Part shown: piece after piece, positions 12,190 through 24,002 of the stretch
Position numbering within the stretch: the first letter of the stretch is position 1
How the letters are laid out: every line of letters starts with the position of its first letter
Assembly (NCBI GenBank): GCA_963169105.1
Contig: OY720638.1
Location: forward strand, 7,612,749 to 7,676,748
Length of the DNA stretch: 64,000 bases
Direction of reading: 5' to 3'
Source of the DNA: Ceriagrion tenellum
Lineage: Eukaryota; Arthropoda; Insecta; Odonata; Coenagrionidae
Translations under genes and position numbers: made by a program
The notes under the pieces: model-generated
What the model was told of the DNA's origin: nothing
What the model saw: only the letters and a program-made list of their open reading frames with translations
The model's database searches: none

Positions 12190-13035
12190 CGTTTACTTCA
12201 GAAGTCTGGGAGCACCGGGAGGAGCATCCTCTGGTGGCCGAAGGATTCGTCGGATTCGACGGCAACTCGGGCCACGAGCGTGTACCCTGGCGTCACGAAA
12301 CCGAGCACAGAAGCGGTCGGCGGGGAGGTGCACACGCCTCGGGGGCCACACGGCCGGAATGATCGGAGGCATCGTCGACGGGAGCACCGGGCACGTGGAC
12401 ATCCTCCGGGAAGGTTTTTCCGTCGCACGACACGAGGGCGATGGGCCGACCACCTGATGCGCTCTCGCGGAGGCACTCTCGGTGGGGGGGGGCGTGCGGG
12501 CGGGGGAGGGCGGAGCACACCACGCCGCCGCCACACGCGCGGTCGCCGGCGCGGCACGGCACAGAGCGGCGGGGAGCGGCGCGCCGGTGGCCGGGCGCGG
12601 GCCGGTCGGCGGGTGCGCGGGCCGTGCCATCCGAAATCCAAAGAGTACGGCGGCGGAGGCGATGTGGGGGGGTCGGGGGCGGGGGCAGGCGGGGGCGGGC
12701 CGGGGGACGCACCCAGTCGTGTTCCGATCCTCTGCCGGGGCCGTCCATGACGACGACGGGCATTCCGCGGGCGCTTCTCCGCCGAAAGGCTCGCTCCCTC
12801 TCCTCTCCTCGTCGTCGTCCGGCGCGCACGTCGTCTCGCTTCTTCGGTCGCCGAGAGCCAAGTGGCGGCCGCTGCGTGCACGGCGGGGACAGAGGCACGC
12901 GGCGGAGGCGGAGGGGAGGGACTCCGCCCCTCTCTGTGCCCCCCCCCCTTCCCCTCGGCCGCACGCCCCGCCGACGTCACGGCCTGCCTCTCGCTCCTCC
13001 AACCCTTTCGCTCGGCACACGGAGGGCGAGAGGGT
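12190..13035. other. Large CpG/GC-rich island
   Basis: Very GC- and CG-rich sequence embedded in AT-rich DNA. Long overlapping frames exist on both strands (for example 12193-13038 minus and 12441-13151 plus). They encode low-complexity Arg/Pro/Gly/Ala runs and are open simply because stop codons are rare at this composition. I do not annotate them as genes. A CpG-island promoter or a GC-rich repeat are the main candidates. It resembles the 58290-58760 block in character, not in readable sequence. Confidence 0.6.
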
Positions 13036-13640
13036 CAAAGGTCATTTCATTCTCATTCAGAATACTCGCAGAAAAGGAACGCGTACTCATCGGACGCGAT
13101 CGACAGAATAGTAGCACTTCATTTCTCTCGCGAATCGTGCTTAAAATTTGATGGCTTTCAATTTGATCGAGGAGGAACGCGGGGAAAAACCGAGTGTTTT
13201 CGACCAGATTAAACTGCAATTTTTCCACAAAACTATTAATAAGAAGCGGAAACTCAGGGAAGTCGATTGAAATTAAAACATGCATTTCGTGAGTTTATTT
13301 CATGAGCTTTAATTTAATTTCTTCGATAACTGGAGAAAAAATACGGTAATGCAATAGACTGCACTTCTCATCTATTGTCACAAAAAAGCTCTCATTGAAA
13401 GTACGTGCGAGGAACTCTCAGTGCACTTAGTAGCTCGAGTTTTGTTTTCAATTTCCAGTGCATATCAATTGCGGAAGCAGTGTATTTTAAACCAGTTGAA
13501 CGAAAATTTGGCATTTATTATTTCTTTGACTCACGCCTACGCCTCGTAACCGCATGCAGTAATCCAAGTGGAGCTCTGAAATGCGCAATTTCTTTCACTT
13601 TCGTCAACTTTTCCGCTGGTGTATTTTGAGAATGCCGCTA
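13036..13640. other. Unassigned
   Basis: AT-rich DNA downstream of the GC island. The frame at 13405-13629 (plus, 74 codons) has no recognisable motif. Confidence 0.4.
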
Positions 13641-13759
13641 TTTGGCGGCTTATGCTCACTCCTCTGTCTAATTATTATCTAGTTTGGCCACCCTGGCCCG
13701 TCCTACGCGATATTTAATACATCGCCTGACCTTTTATATTTGTCTTTTTCTACATCTTT

Positions 13760-14135
13760 GTAAGTGGTTAATGGCTTGAGCACAATACCTTTTGTTCTGT
13801 CAGAGTATCAAAATACTTTTCTGAGGCCTTTCTTATTTCGTCTTTTATCGGTATCATTTCTGTTATTTCATATAATTTGTCATTCCTGTGTCGTCTTCTT
13901 ATTCGGAAGATGAAGCGTAAAATCATTATTTCTTTTTTTGTAATTTGTCCCACCGATTTTTTGTCAATAATCCAGCCCATGCTGATGTAGCATATAGTAG
14001 CTGTGATTTCTTTCTCTTTCGTCGACGGACCGTGTGGCGCAGATCTTAGGGCATTCTGCGCGGCAGATGACGACCATTCAGCAAAGGAAGTAGTGAAGTC
14101 TTCGACTGAGATGAACCTTTCGATTCTCATCTGAT
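13760..14135 (-). mobile_element. Possible LINE ORF2 C-terminal fragment
   Basis: The minus-strand frame (13768-14130, 120 codons) contains RNDKLYEITEMIPIKDEIRK followed by ASEKYFDTL. This resembles the Jockey-clade C-terminal pattern 'IPxxxEEIxxxxxxxxxxL' that follows the thumb. The frame stops soon after, and nothing of the RT core is seen. The similarity is pattern-level only. A chance frame is possible. Confidence 0.3.
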
Positions 14136-14374
14136 CCTTCTTTGTTTATAAAGCTGCGTCCGATGTATTTGAATACGGAAGCTGGGTGCTCCCGCCATCG
14201 CGACGTTGCTCTTCCCGCTAAACCTCCGAATGAATACATAAATTAACATAAATTTTTACTCTAGCCATTTCACAATTGTACTGCGTTAATTAATAAAACG
14301 GACTTCTTTTTACGAGCAACAAATATAAATAGTATTGGAAACTCCTTTAAATTGGCAGATAAGTGACATTTTAA

Positions 14375-14954
14375 GGTAGTCCGAGCGAGATAGTTCCCTA
14401 GCCATAATAAAGATCATATTATAATTATACATTTTAATTTCACCAGCATATATATACATATATTCACAATATAAGGACACATCAATTAAATATTGCATTA
14501 TTTATGGAGCAATAATATATAGTTTAATATGACAGATATTGTTAGTAGTTAAATGAAAATATCTAAACAAGTCTTTAACTTGACTCATTTTTTTCGCGCG
14601 GTGCCTTTGAAACTCCTTCAAAACGGAAAGTTTTTTGTGATACTCAAGAACTTATTGCGGTGACAATATGATTAATTTTCAAATATAGTTGAGAAAACAT
14701 ACAAATTACACGCTGTCAGTTTTTTTACGACATCTCAGTGTTAGAAATACCTCATTTTGTAAATAATGTCTCTCAGAAGTGCATACACGTACCATTTGCC
14801 ATACAAAAGGGCTGGTATTTTTTGGCAAATATCCCCAAAAGTAATGTGCTAAGGGGTAAAATTTTTGATCTAATTAGAAGGATGAGATATGTTTCTTTAA
14901 AATGAGACCAAATTCATTGATTTCTAAGTAAAATGATATTTCGCTCATACTACC
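14375..14954 (-). mobile_element. MITE family M, copy 1 (reverse orientation)
   Basis: A 580-bp element with terminal inverted repeats GGTAGTCCGAGCGAGATA...ATATTTCGCTCATACTACC, flanked by TTAA on the left and TTCA on the right. Its internal sequence is shared along its length with the copies at 37209-37758, 44879-45433, 45814-46530 and 63614-64000, including the landmark GCGCGGTG near 14600. It has no coding capacity, so it must be mobilised in trans. The flank could be a TTAA duplication (piggyBac type) or a TA duplication if the element is read as starting AGGTAG. Confidence 0.8.
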
Positions 14955-15480
14955 TTCAGCTAAATATGGAATAAAACTTGACGAAAGATAATTAGTCATA
15001 TCCGTGGTTTTTATTGCTCAGGGACAATAATAAGTCTTTAGATGAGGTTTCATTATTTGAAAAAAATAGTTTTTACTCGCATTTAGAATGTAGCAGTTGA
15101 CGTGCTGGAGACATATGAGCGCTACAGAGCATGGCGGATAACGAGTAGATCTGAACTTTGGTTGCCAACGAAGAGTTTGAGGGAAAGATGTTCGCAAATG
15201 TCCGAAAACTTGGAGATGGGCACGACCATTTATTTCGTTTCCACGCGACATATTTCGCTTCCGCACGTTCATAATTCAAATAATTTGTGATTAGAAGTCT
15301 CGCGGTGGCTAATAGTAAATCAAATAGATCTTACGATGGCCATATCCTGCCTCACGATATATTTTGAAATTTAACTGCTAAACTTAACTTTTTTATTCAC
15401 ATAACTATAGGTAGGCTTCCTAAGTGTGGCTCATTCAGGAAGGGCAACAAATTGATAATAATACCAGCTCTTACCGCGTA
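14955..15480. other. Unassigned
   Basis: No element or gene recognised between the MITE and the RTE-like LINE. Short frames at 15018-15290 occur on both strands and look like chance. Confidence 0.4.
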
Positions 15481-18400
15481 GATGTATATCTTGACGGTCT
15501 GCTTCTTCGGTTATCAACCCATGGGTTGGTTGGCAATAGCACGCCATTCCACTCTTTGCTCAGTTTTTCTCTTCATTTCACCATATGAGGCGCATCCAGA
15601 GTCATTGATGATCTGCTTCATATAGCTTAATCTAGGACGTCCTCTACGATTTGTCCCCTCAATACAACCTTCAGCTATTAATTTTATAAAATCATTGCAT
15701 CGTAGAATGTGGCCTATTAGTTTAAGTCTCCTTGTCTGTATCTGTCTCCAGAGACTTCTATTTTCTTGTACTCTTCTCAGCACTTCCTCATTGGTGATTC
15801 TGTCTCGCCAGCTGATTTTCTGCATCCTTCGATAGCACCACATTTCTAGGGCCTCTAATCTGCTCTTTTCATGTTTCCCTATAGTCCAGCTTTCACACCC
15901 GTAAAGGGCCACACTCCAAACATAAGCTTTCATAACCCTCTTTCTTACTTCCAAACTAACATTTTTACAAGTCAGTAGAGTCTTTTTATCATTGAAAGCT
16001 ATTTTTGCTAGTTGTATTCTATTCACAATTTCTCGTTTACTCCTTCCATCTTCTGTTATCTTGCTTCCCAAGTAGCTATATTCTGTAACTTGTCCTAGTT
16101 CTTCATCATTTATTCTTATCCTTACAGGTTCACAGCAGTCTTGAGCACCGCATACCATCACTTTAGTCTTTTGCTTATTTATCATCATTCCATATTGGTC
16201 TCTAAGAATTCTTTCCATCTCGTTAAGTATAATTTTTAAATCTTCTTTCTTTTCTGTAACTATGGAAATATCATCAGCATATCGTAACATATCTATTCTT
16301 TTCCCATTTACTTTGATTCCTACATCAACATTTTCCCTTACTTTATCGATTGCTTCTTGAATGTATGCATTGAAAATTAATGGGTGATAGAGGACAGCCT
16401 TGTCTAACTCCTCTCCTTATTATAGCTGTATCTTCTTTATTCTTATTTCTAATTAAGGCTATTTCATTTTGATATGTTTTAAATATTATTCTTCTATCGT
16501 TGTATTTAAGTCCAACTTTTTCCAAAATCCTAAAAATTTTTGGCCATACAACATTATCAAATGCTTTCTCAAGATCAACGAATGCAACATAAGTTTGTTT
16601 ATTTTTAGATATTTGTTTTTCAATGAGAAGTCTTAAAGAGAGTATTGCCTCTCTAGTCCCCACTCCTCTTCTAAACCCAAATTGGTCCTCACTTAAAGTG
16701 TTTTCCAGCTTTCGTTCAACTCGTTTAAGGATTATCCTTATAAGTATTTTTGAGGCGTGTGATAATAGACTGAGTGTGCGATATTGCTCACATTTCGTAG
16801 CAGATGATTTCTTTGGTATAGGTATCATAACACATTTTTGAAAGTCTTCAGGAACTTCACCCGCCTTGTATATTTTTCTTATAAGTTGTAGTAAAGAAGC
16901 TTTCAATTTGTCACCAGCTTTTTTAATCAGCTCAGAGGGAATGTCATCACAGCCTACTGCTTTCCTATCTGGCAAATCTTGCAATGCTTTCTCAAATTCT
17001 TCCTGTAAAATATCTTCTCCTAGTTCTTCCTCTTCTATTTCTTCGCTTGATTTCATTACATTATCTAATAGTGGTCCTCCTTGGTAAAGCTCTTCAATAT
17101 ATTATTTCCATCTCTTAAGTGCATCGTCACCAAAAAGCATTTTCCCTTCTCTGTTCTCTATCGTATCGAAAGATTTTTTGTTTTGTTTGTTGAAAATCTG
17201 TTTTGCTGTTTTAAAGGCTATGTCGGTTTTCCCTTTGTTCATATTTTCTTCTACTTCTTTACATATGTCAGTGAGGTAATTGTCTTTGGCCTTCCTAGAT
17301 TCTCTGTTGATTTGATTCCTGAGTTTTCTGTATTTGGTTCTACTCTGCTCGTCAGTGGCATTCTTGTAAATTCTTCTCTCCTCGACGAGAAAAACTATTT
17401 CAGGCGTTATCCATTCTTTTCTGTTTGCAGGTATAACTTTACCGACAGATTCTTCAGCTGCTTTATGTATGCCATTTTTAATCTGAATCCATTCTTCATT
17501 TGCGCCTCCATGAATAATATTTGATGCTATGTCATCGGTTCTCCGTGCATAAGCTATCATTGTTTCGTCAGTTTTTAGATTGTCTCTATTCCATGTCTTA
17601 TTAAGTTTTTTCTTTAATCGTTTGAACCTAAGTAGACACTTCATCATGACTAAATTGTGATCACTGTCAATATCTGCTGATGGGTAGCTTCGGCAGTCCA
17701 TGATTTGGTTCCTAAATCGTGACTTAACTAGAATGTAGTCAATCTGTTGTCTCCTGATGTCTCCTGGAGCTCTCCAAGTGTATCGTCTTCTTTTATGATG
17801 GCTGAATAATGTATTTGCCACGACTAAATTGTGTTTCGCACAAAATTCAATTAGCCTGCGGCCTCTTTCATTCTTACATCCTAGTCCAAACTTTCCTACA
17901 ATTCCATCAACTTGTTCTTCTCCTACGCTTGCATTCCAGTCTCCTATTATTATTAAGTTCTCGTCACCTTTTACATACCTTATTACATTATTTATATCTT
18001 CATATATAATTTCTATCGCTTCGTCTTCTTCTGCGGATGTTGGCATGTAGACTTGTACTATTACAGTATCCTTTGGTTTGGTTTCAAGTTTGACTAGTAC
18101 GATCCTAGAGTTATATTGCACATACCCTTTTACAAGATTTCCAAGTTTCTTGTTTAAAATTATTCCGACATCTCCGATTCCAGGAGTACCCTGATTAGTG
18201 CCCGTATAAATGATCCGGTACTCTCCTGACCAGAAATCTGGTTCTGGCCATCGCATTTCCGATATTCCAAGAGCGTCAATTTCCAATCTGTCCATTTCTA
18301 ATTTGAGGTTTTCTAGTTTTCCACATCGTAAGAGTGTTCTTACATTCCATGTTGCTACTTTAAGTTGCTTCTTTGGCCTTGCCTGATCTTTTGCAGTCCC

Positions 18401-18920
18401 CACCCGGAGATCCGATTGGGGGACTATTACTCCGGAATGTTTTACAAAAGATGCTGACATGGTGTGCTACTGATTCTTGGGATATCACAGTTGATTTTTA
18501 ATGGAGTGGTTTCCCGTTGCCTTCTCCATTCTTATGCCGTTGACTGTAAGGTTCTTCCGCCTTCAGGAGCAATTTCTCACTCCTAGGACAAAAGAGTGCC
18601 CTAATCTCTATCCGCTCTCTTGCGAGACCGTTGGCACTTGATAGAGGGGGTTTCCTTATTCCGGGAAACACTCGGTCGCCAGAGCCTCGTCTGTGAGTAA
18701 CAGGGTGCACCGTGCAGCTGGCATTGGCTGCAACTCGTGAAGGTGAGGTTGACATGTGTACAGGATAGGCTGTTTGAGACGCTTCACTGCATCTTACCCC
18801 CCATCTTGACGGTACTTGCCTAAAATTCCCTCTTCCCAAAGTCAGGTACTTGTAACCCTTTGTTTTGCAAAGCACTCCACAGTTATTTCCCTCTTGTAAC
18901 GATCCGCCATTCATTCATCA
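15481..18920 (-). mobile_element. RTE-like LINE, near full length (minus strand)
   Basis: A non-LTR retrotransposon with a 5' leader (about 18470-18915), an endonuclease region and a reverse transcriptase region on the minus strand. The leader shares blocks with the plus-strand relative at 46795-50113: a 'CCCTCTA.CAAGTGCCAACG' block and an 'ACTCCATTAAA' block just before the start codon. A leader frame at 18498-18914 is probably not translated. Only two obvious coding lesions separate it from one continuous ORF: a stop near 17102 and a frameshift near 16380. The 3' end is not precisely defined and no target duplication was found. Confidence 0.8.
15514..18460 (-). pseudogene. RTE-like LINE ORF: AP endonuclease + reverse transcriptase
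   Basis: The ORF starts at 18460; the ATG position is supported by alignment with the second copy (47149). The endonuclease part (18460-17102, 452 codons) has TWNVRT (residues 38-43), SEMRW (67-71), GDWNASVG (173-180), a RRYTWRAPGD block (225-234) and SDHN (266-269). Together these are the catalytic set of APE-type endonucleases that nick the target for TPRT. The RT part (17056-16343) has FVDLEKAFD and RRGVRQGCPLSP. After a frameshift near 16380 it continues at 16290-15514 with RYADD (catalytic) and the C-terminal Y.CESWTIGK...W..RM block. Lesions: the codon at 17104-17102 reads TAA where the relative suggests Glu, and one base is lost or gained in the RT. Otherwise it is well preserved, suggesting a fairly young insertion. 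Confidence 0.85.
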
Positions 18921-18934
18921 TTTATTTCATATCC

Positions 18935-18985
18935 TCAAATTGGCAGCGGCAGCTGGGGTATTATGTAGATGTAGATAAATACTCT
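18935..18985 (+). repeat. LINE 3' tail fragment (GTAGAT-type)
   Basis: GGGGTATTATGTAGATGTAGAT (18956 onward) is the same kind of terminus as LINE-B near 43622-43640 and LINE-A near 44610 and 57961-57978. Only the tail is visible; the body is absent or unrecognisable. Confidence 0.35.
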
Positions 18986-19204
18986 CTTCTATGCACAGCC
19001 AAACCAATAATATATACTTGAAAAAATGATCTATTCCTAGGTCCGAAGAAAAACAATACGATAAATCATGTGACACTTCATTATGCAGAAGCATCACGTA
19101 TACACTCAAAATAATTTAAACAGACGAAATTCTGTATCAGTTTGTTCGATTTACTTACAATAACTTCTTCACCTGTTCATTTCTAGCAATAGTGTGGAGA
19201 CATT
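18986..19204. other. Unassigned
   Basis: AT-rich spacer with no feature seen. Confidence 0.4.
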
Positions 19205-19420
19205 GGAATCTATTCATCGTGGGTTGTGTTTTTGCAGCCAATATGGACAGCAATTTGGCACATGGAGAATATCAGGTCTCTGCCACTACTTGGGCCCGAG
19301 ATTTCCTTCGCTGGGAATCGAATAACGGGCATTTAGCAAGCCGGATTTATGTGCCAACCCGAAAATTGCGTCTTAAAACAGGAAGCCTAGGTGATGCAGT
19401 GGTCCAAGTTAAAGGTCTGT
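19205..19420 (-). repeat. tRNA-derived SINE-like sequence
   Basis: Read on the minus strand, GGGTTGGCACATAAATCCGG (A-box region, about 19340-19359) is followed by CGTTATTCGATTCCCAGCG (B-box region, about 19311-19329), at a spacing typical of tRNA-related promoters. The sequence beyond has no tRNA similarity. The plus-strand frame 19192-19422 that overlaps it is best explained as fortuitous. Confidence 0.4.
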
Positions 19421-19852
19421 AGATTCGTTTTCGCACCGTGAAAACGTATTCCTTTGGCGAATTTCAGCATACTCATCGTGATATAAGAAACTACTTCAAG
19501 GTTGAGTGTACATTGACCCCACAAGGCCTAATATTTTGTTATCCCTTCTCATTTTCGAGTCCCTCTTCTGCCATTTTGTGCAATAAAAAAGATAGGAGAG
19601 AGTAATTAAGAAGAATCAATCTCGCGTAATGCACTGGAGCCTGAAATTAACCTCCAGAAAAATTCACAAACGCTGTTTGATTTCCTCATTAAATATATTG
19701 TGCTGTTATCGAGGGTTTTCAATTCATCGAGTCCATCTGTATCAATCATTCTCACGCACATGATGCTTCCCTCGTATTGCGAAAAAACGTCGATGAATCG
19801 AATAAATGGATGCCAAAGGTGTATTCTAAGGATGAGCCGAATCCAAATGTTG

Positions 19853-20270
19853 ATCGTCGATTCCATCGATTCTCAGGATTAGAATCGGTATCGAGAATCG
19901 ATCGCCGAAAGTCGATTCCGATTCCATCGATTCCAGAGAGATTAATATTTAAATCAAATTTCATTAATCACATCATATTTGTCTCAGTAATTTTGGGTGT
20001 AGGCTATCACATTCGTACTTTTTATCTAATACCTCAATAAGCTGAGGATATATTTGCTATTTGTTAATAAATATGCTTTTTGAGCGACTTAATTGTCTTT
20101 GTTATTTTATTTCAGCCAATACTTGAATTTAAGTAATAGTCGTACGCTACTGGTATATCAATATCCCACTGTCTGTTCTTAGGAATAAGAATCGATGGAA
20201 TCGGAATCGAGAATCGGGAATCGATTTGAAAGAATCGGAATTGGAATCGAAAAAAGAGGAATCGACTAAT
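19853..20270. repeat. Degenerate GATTCC/GGAATC fold-back
   Basis: Two blocks of degenerate hexamer-like repeats face each other: 19853-19934 (TCGATTCC type) and 20181-20270 (GGAATCGA type). A perfect 21-bp inverted match joins 19912-19932 to 20190-20210, with about 257 bases between. This could be a fold-back element, a MITE with minisatellite arms, or a broken satellite array. Confidence 0.55.
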
Positions 20271-21825
20271 CCCCAGTATATTTCTACCCAGATGGAAACG
20301 CAGTATATGGATGCGGGCTGATTTAATGAAGCGGAGAGTGTAACATTTGACCCATTGTCCGGCTTCAAAGCACGGCATCTCATCATCATTTGCTCCGAAT
20401 ACAGATTAGTCTACTGACCCCTCCACTCGTATCCCCTTCTTACCAGTTTGGTTACAATTTTCCTGCATTATCGCAATCAAATGATGTTTTGATTGGACAT
20501 AAAAATACGATATTTCAGAGATAAATTGAATAGGGATGCGATGAATGGGGTGAGATTTATAGATGACAGATATTAGGGAAAAGTTCGAGTTTTCACTAGG
20601 TAAGCCTTTGATAAGCCGAGGGGGACTAGAGATGCCAGTCAAGATTTGGAATCTTGCGCTATTTTTGCCGGTTTTTTGCTTTTGCTGCGCTATCTCCATC
20701 CATGTAACATTAGAAAGGGTATTAAAAATAGCTCCCGACATGTCTACGAGCCTCGTCAACGCTCCTGAGTGTGATTCTAGTCTAAGAGACTAAGTCGCGT
20801 CCATACATCTGAGCCAATTCGATCCCAAGTCGAATAACAAAGAGCTTTAGAGGACGGATATTTCGGAAAAGATCGAAAATATATACATGTATTGGGAAAA
20901 TCTTGGAAACCTCGCGCGCAATCTCACTGCAATCTCATACATTCCTGTTGGATCCTCCGAAACGAGATCCTTGTTTTTCGATTATATGGTGTCTCAATCT
21001 AATCTTCTTTACAAATACAAACTCGTTTTAGCTGATTGAAGACCGGATTGACTGCGGCTAAAAGTGAGGATGCTGCACGGAAATGTTCCGAATATATCCA
21101 ACCAAATGGATATACATGAAATCCAAGATATTTTGTAGCGCAGCAACAGAATGTTACGTACATGTATGTAGCTCTCGAGCATTGTGGCATATGTTGCGTG
21201 GAGAATGTTTGTGGTGCTGATTCGGCTTGAAAGTGCCCTGAAATGGGTAATGGTCACATCAAATAGCCGTATTAAACGATTGTAAACAGTTTCTCTTGCA
21301 GCAGAAAACTGAATTATACATTATCATCACCGACCGAATACGCAACGTATGTACAAAGTACCCAGAAAGTAACGATAATAGAAATGCAACGATTATTTTT
21401 GGAGTAGATAGCAAGTTAAATTACAATTTGAAAAGGTAACAATAATGATACAACAGCGGGGAGGGGGAGGGGCAGGAAATGGAACCAATAACTGGAGAGT
21501 GTTAGAGCAAGTCAAACCCTGTTTCGCTTGTTTTGCGTTTGGTTCGCTGAAGAACATTTGTGTCGCGTAAACGCACACCATCAATATTTCAGATAGTTCA
21601 GATAAACCTTACCCTGTTGTGGGAGTCTGAATATGTTTTGTATTAAAATAGGCTATGAATTAAAGAGTAAGCAATTACTCTCTGGAGCCGAGGTAAATAT
21701 GAAAAGTCATATAAATATATAAGAAAATAAATAAGAAAATAATCAATGAAAGATAGGTCCATATACGTGGTGGCATGGATCGTGACAAATGGCCATTAAA
21801 ACGTCAAATCAGGCAGTTGATCATT
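20271..21825. other. Unassigned
   Basis: No recognised element. A minus-strand frame at 20406-20759 (117 codons, ...KTGKNSARFQILTGISSPPRL...) is unrecognised. A purine-rich GGGAGGGGGAGGGG tract lies near 21460. Confidence 0.4.
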
Positions 21826-22350
21826 AACAATATTCTTCAAAGTACTGATTTCTCAGGGGTTACAAGGAGAAGATAAGAGGATAAGATCGTTCCACCACAA
21901 ATCGTGAGCTTTAGCTGTGAAAACAACAGATCACGACTCGCATAATCTGCGGGATTGCATTTTATAGATAAACGATTCCAAGTTATTCTCATTGGAGAAT
22001 CAATCATAAGCAACACTCTATGGAACACAAATGTTTTCAGGGAACGCTGATGCGTTTTCAGCCAAGATAATACTACGATTAAATTACATGCGTGGACAGA
22101 GGATGTGGCGATACATTTCGTTAACGACCCGACGATAAAAACCATGTCAACCAATGTCGATAGCAATACAAGAGCGAGAAGTTCCAGTCTTGGAATGAAA
22201 ATTGATATAAATGGTGCTACCCTTGTTTTAGTTGTAAGTAAATAAACTTGATCTCACTTGTTAAGTTCCCTATTACGTTAGAAAACTACTGCTACAAATA
22301 TCTTCTCCGAGGCATCACAGAATCTCAAAAGATAATGTTTTCTATTCATG
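21826..22350 (-). mobile_element. BEL/Pao LTR retrotransposon pol remnant (RNase H region)
   Basis: On the minus strand the order is FCDASEKIFVAVVF (about 22322-22280), KTRVAPF (near 22235), IPRLELLALVLLSTL (near 22195-22150), VHA...VVLSWLKTHQRSLKTFVFHRV (near 22110-22035) and KCNPADYASRDLL (near 21965-21925). This is the signature RT-to-RNase H order of BEL/Pao (and closely of Gypsy-like) pol: 'FCDAS', 'KTRVAP', 'IPRLEL', 'DSxxVLxWL', 'NPADxASRG'. The Asp of the 'DS' RNase H block is replaced (CNLIVVLSW). Frame is mostly open from 22215 to 21837. No LTRs were seen nearby, so this is an isolated, dead pol piece. Confidence 0.75.
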
Positions 22351-22499
22351 TTACCAAATAAGTTTGCAGCCGCAAATCATTTAGGTCTAACATTTGCAAA
22401 AAGCAGGGAGGAGACTGAAAAAATCTCTCCCATAACTTCAAAAAATAATGTGAAACAGGGTCATCCCATCTCATATTCTCAGTAGAGTGGTTTCGATCT

Positions 22500-23010
22500 T
22501 ACCTCAGTAACCGTACCCAATCTGTGGTTGGGCCTGATAATACACATTCAAACTGGATACATAATCCCAGAGGCGAAGTTCAGGATTCAGTCCTTAGCCA
22601 TCTTCTTTTCTCACTGTTCGTAAATGATCTTCCCGAAGTCGTAATACACTCTAAATACTATCTTTACGCTGATGACTTTCAGATATATTGTCACTCGTTA
22701 ATATCTTATTTAACATCTACCATCGCATTGATCAATGAAGATATCGAGTGAATAGCATTCTGGGCGCAGAAAAACCATCTTCAATTAAATTAGAATAAAA
22801 TCAAGTCAATAATAATTGGGCAAAGTCACCTGTTTTCCCAAATAGATATTTCGTCTTTGCCCAACATTCAAAGAGGAAGCTATACTATACCATATGATGA
22901 AAGGATAAAAAACCTTGGTATAAAATTTGATAAACATCTCAGTTGGAATCAAAAAGTACCGAATACTAAATTTCGCCGGATTTCGTCTGCTGGACGTATC
23001 TAATTTCTAC
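22500..23010 (+). mobile_element. LINE reverse transcriptase fragment (Jockey/CR1 group)
   Basis: The core reads GEVQDSVLSHLLFSLFVNDLPE (22575-22640; the 'G(V/I)PQGSxLxPLLFxLFxNDLP' block with Pro-Gln-Gly mutated), then YLYADDFQIY (22660-22690) with the catalytic YADD intact. It continues to FWAQKNHLQLN and IKNLGIKFDKHLSW (near 22905-22945). Stops at about 22749 and 22790 break it. The fragment lacks the endonuclease and the 3' end. It overlaps the region that carries a 23-bp copy of the 26.1-kb hairpin sequence. Confidence 0.65.
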
Positions 23011-23990
23011 TCAATAAATACTGATGTAAAGCGAGCTATGTGCTCATGATAACGATTTAAAATTAAATAAAAATAAAGCAGGAATGTTTTAATTACCCAC
23101 TTAGATGCTCGAAGGAGTATCGAACGTAAAATATCTAATGTCATCAAAACCGTATTGAAGCCTCCTCGGCTTCCAAATTTGTAATTGCTGTTAACTTACA
23201 TATGGGCTTTGTCAGTCCTTAAAAACAACTTATATTAGTAGAAGCTTAATAAGAATGCAGTAATCACCCGCCTTGTGCCTAACAAATCCACATGTTGCGT
23301 AAAATACTTATGTCAACTAATCCGTTTTCGAGCCACCTCTGCCCACCCTCAATTAATGTTAGTTTACGTGTTGACATCACCATGCCACTGAAAAACCATT
23401 TCATTTTATGTGAAATCGAACCTTAAACTTTTAATATTGTAGCAAAAATGATGAGTATAAGTTTAACTAAATGTTACTAACATTGATGGGGCTGTACAGT
23501 TATTCTCCCTTTGTTTACCATACGTCGTCATATTCGTCTCATAATGATTGACACGTACCTCTCTGGGCTTTAAAACACAATTCATATTTGAAAGATAGTG
23601 CCAATGGATAACCTATCCAGCAAAACTTATTAGATTTATGGTTTTACCTGTTAATTTGCCGTCAACAGTCTCGAAGTTTGTTGGCAATGCAAACGATAAA
23701 TGTGCACAAAACTGTCATTGTCTGCGTCTTTTATTATTGACATTTCATTTTGTTGCAGTCCCATTTTACATGTCGAGGTTAGTGTACAGCCGTTAGTATA
23801 GTGCGGAATATTCTTTGAGTAGAGAAGTTCATCCAGAGTCGATAATATTGCTTGAGCACAGTGAGCTGGTTGTGAAGATATATCAACAGGTGCTGGACGA
23901 TATTTTTGCGGATTTTTTGCAATATTTACTATATATTGATATTTAATTTACATTGAACGCATACCTATCCAGAGAAGGGACATCAGGGAC
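23011..23990. other. Unassigned
   Basis: AT-rich DNA with no clear element. It may include the 5' non-coding part of the Harbinger element that follows, but no terminal inverted repeat could be identified. Confidence 0.4.
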
Positions 23991-24002
23991 CGAGGAAATC
24001 CC

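Noticed and set aside
12193..13151. Long overlapping ORFs (207-281 codons) on both strands
   Set aside because: The region is extremely GC-rich, several frames are open at once, and the products are low-complexity Arg/Pro/Gly. This is a composition artefact.
18498..18914. ORF1 of the RTE-like LINE
   Set aside because: The leader of the sister copy has no matching frame; only short nucleotide blocks are shared, so a translated ORF1 is not supported.
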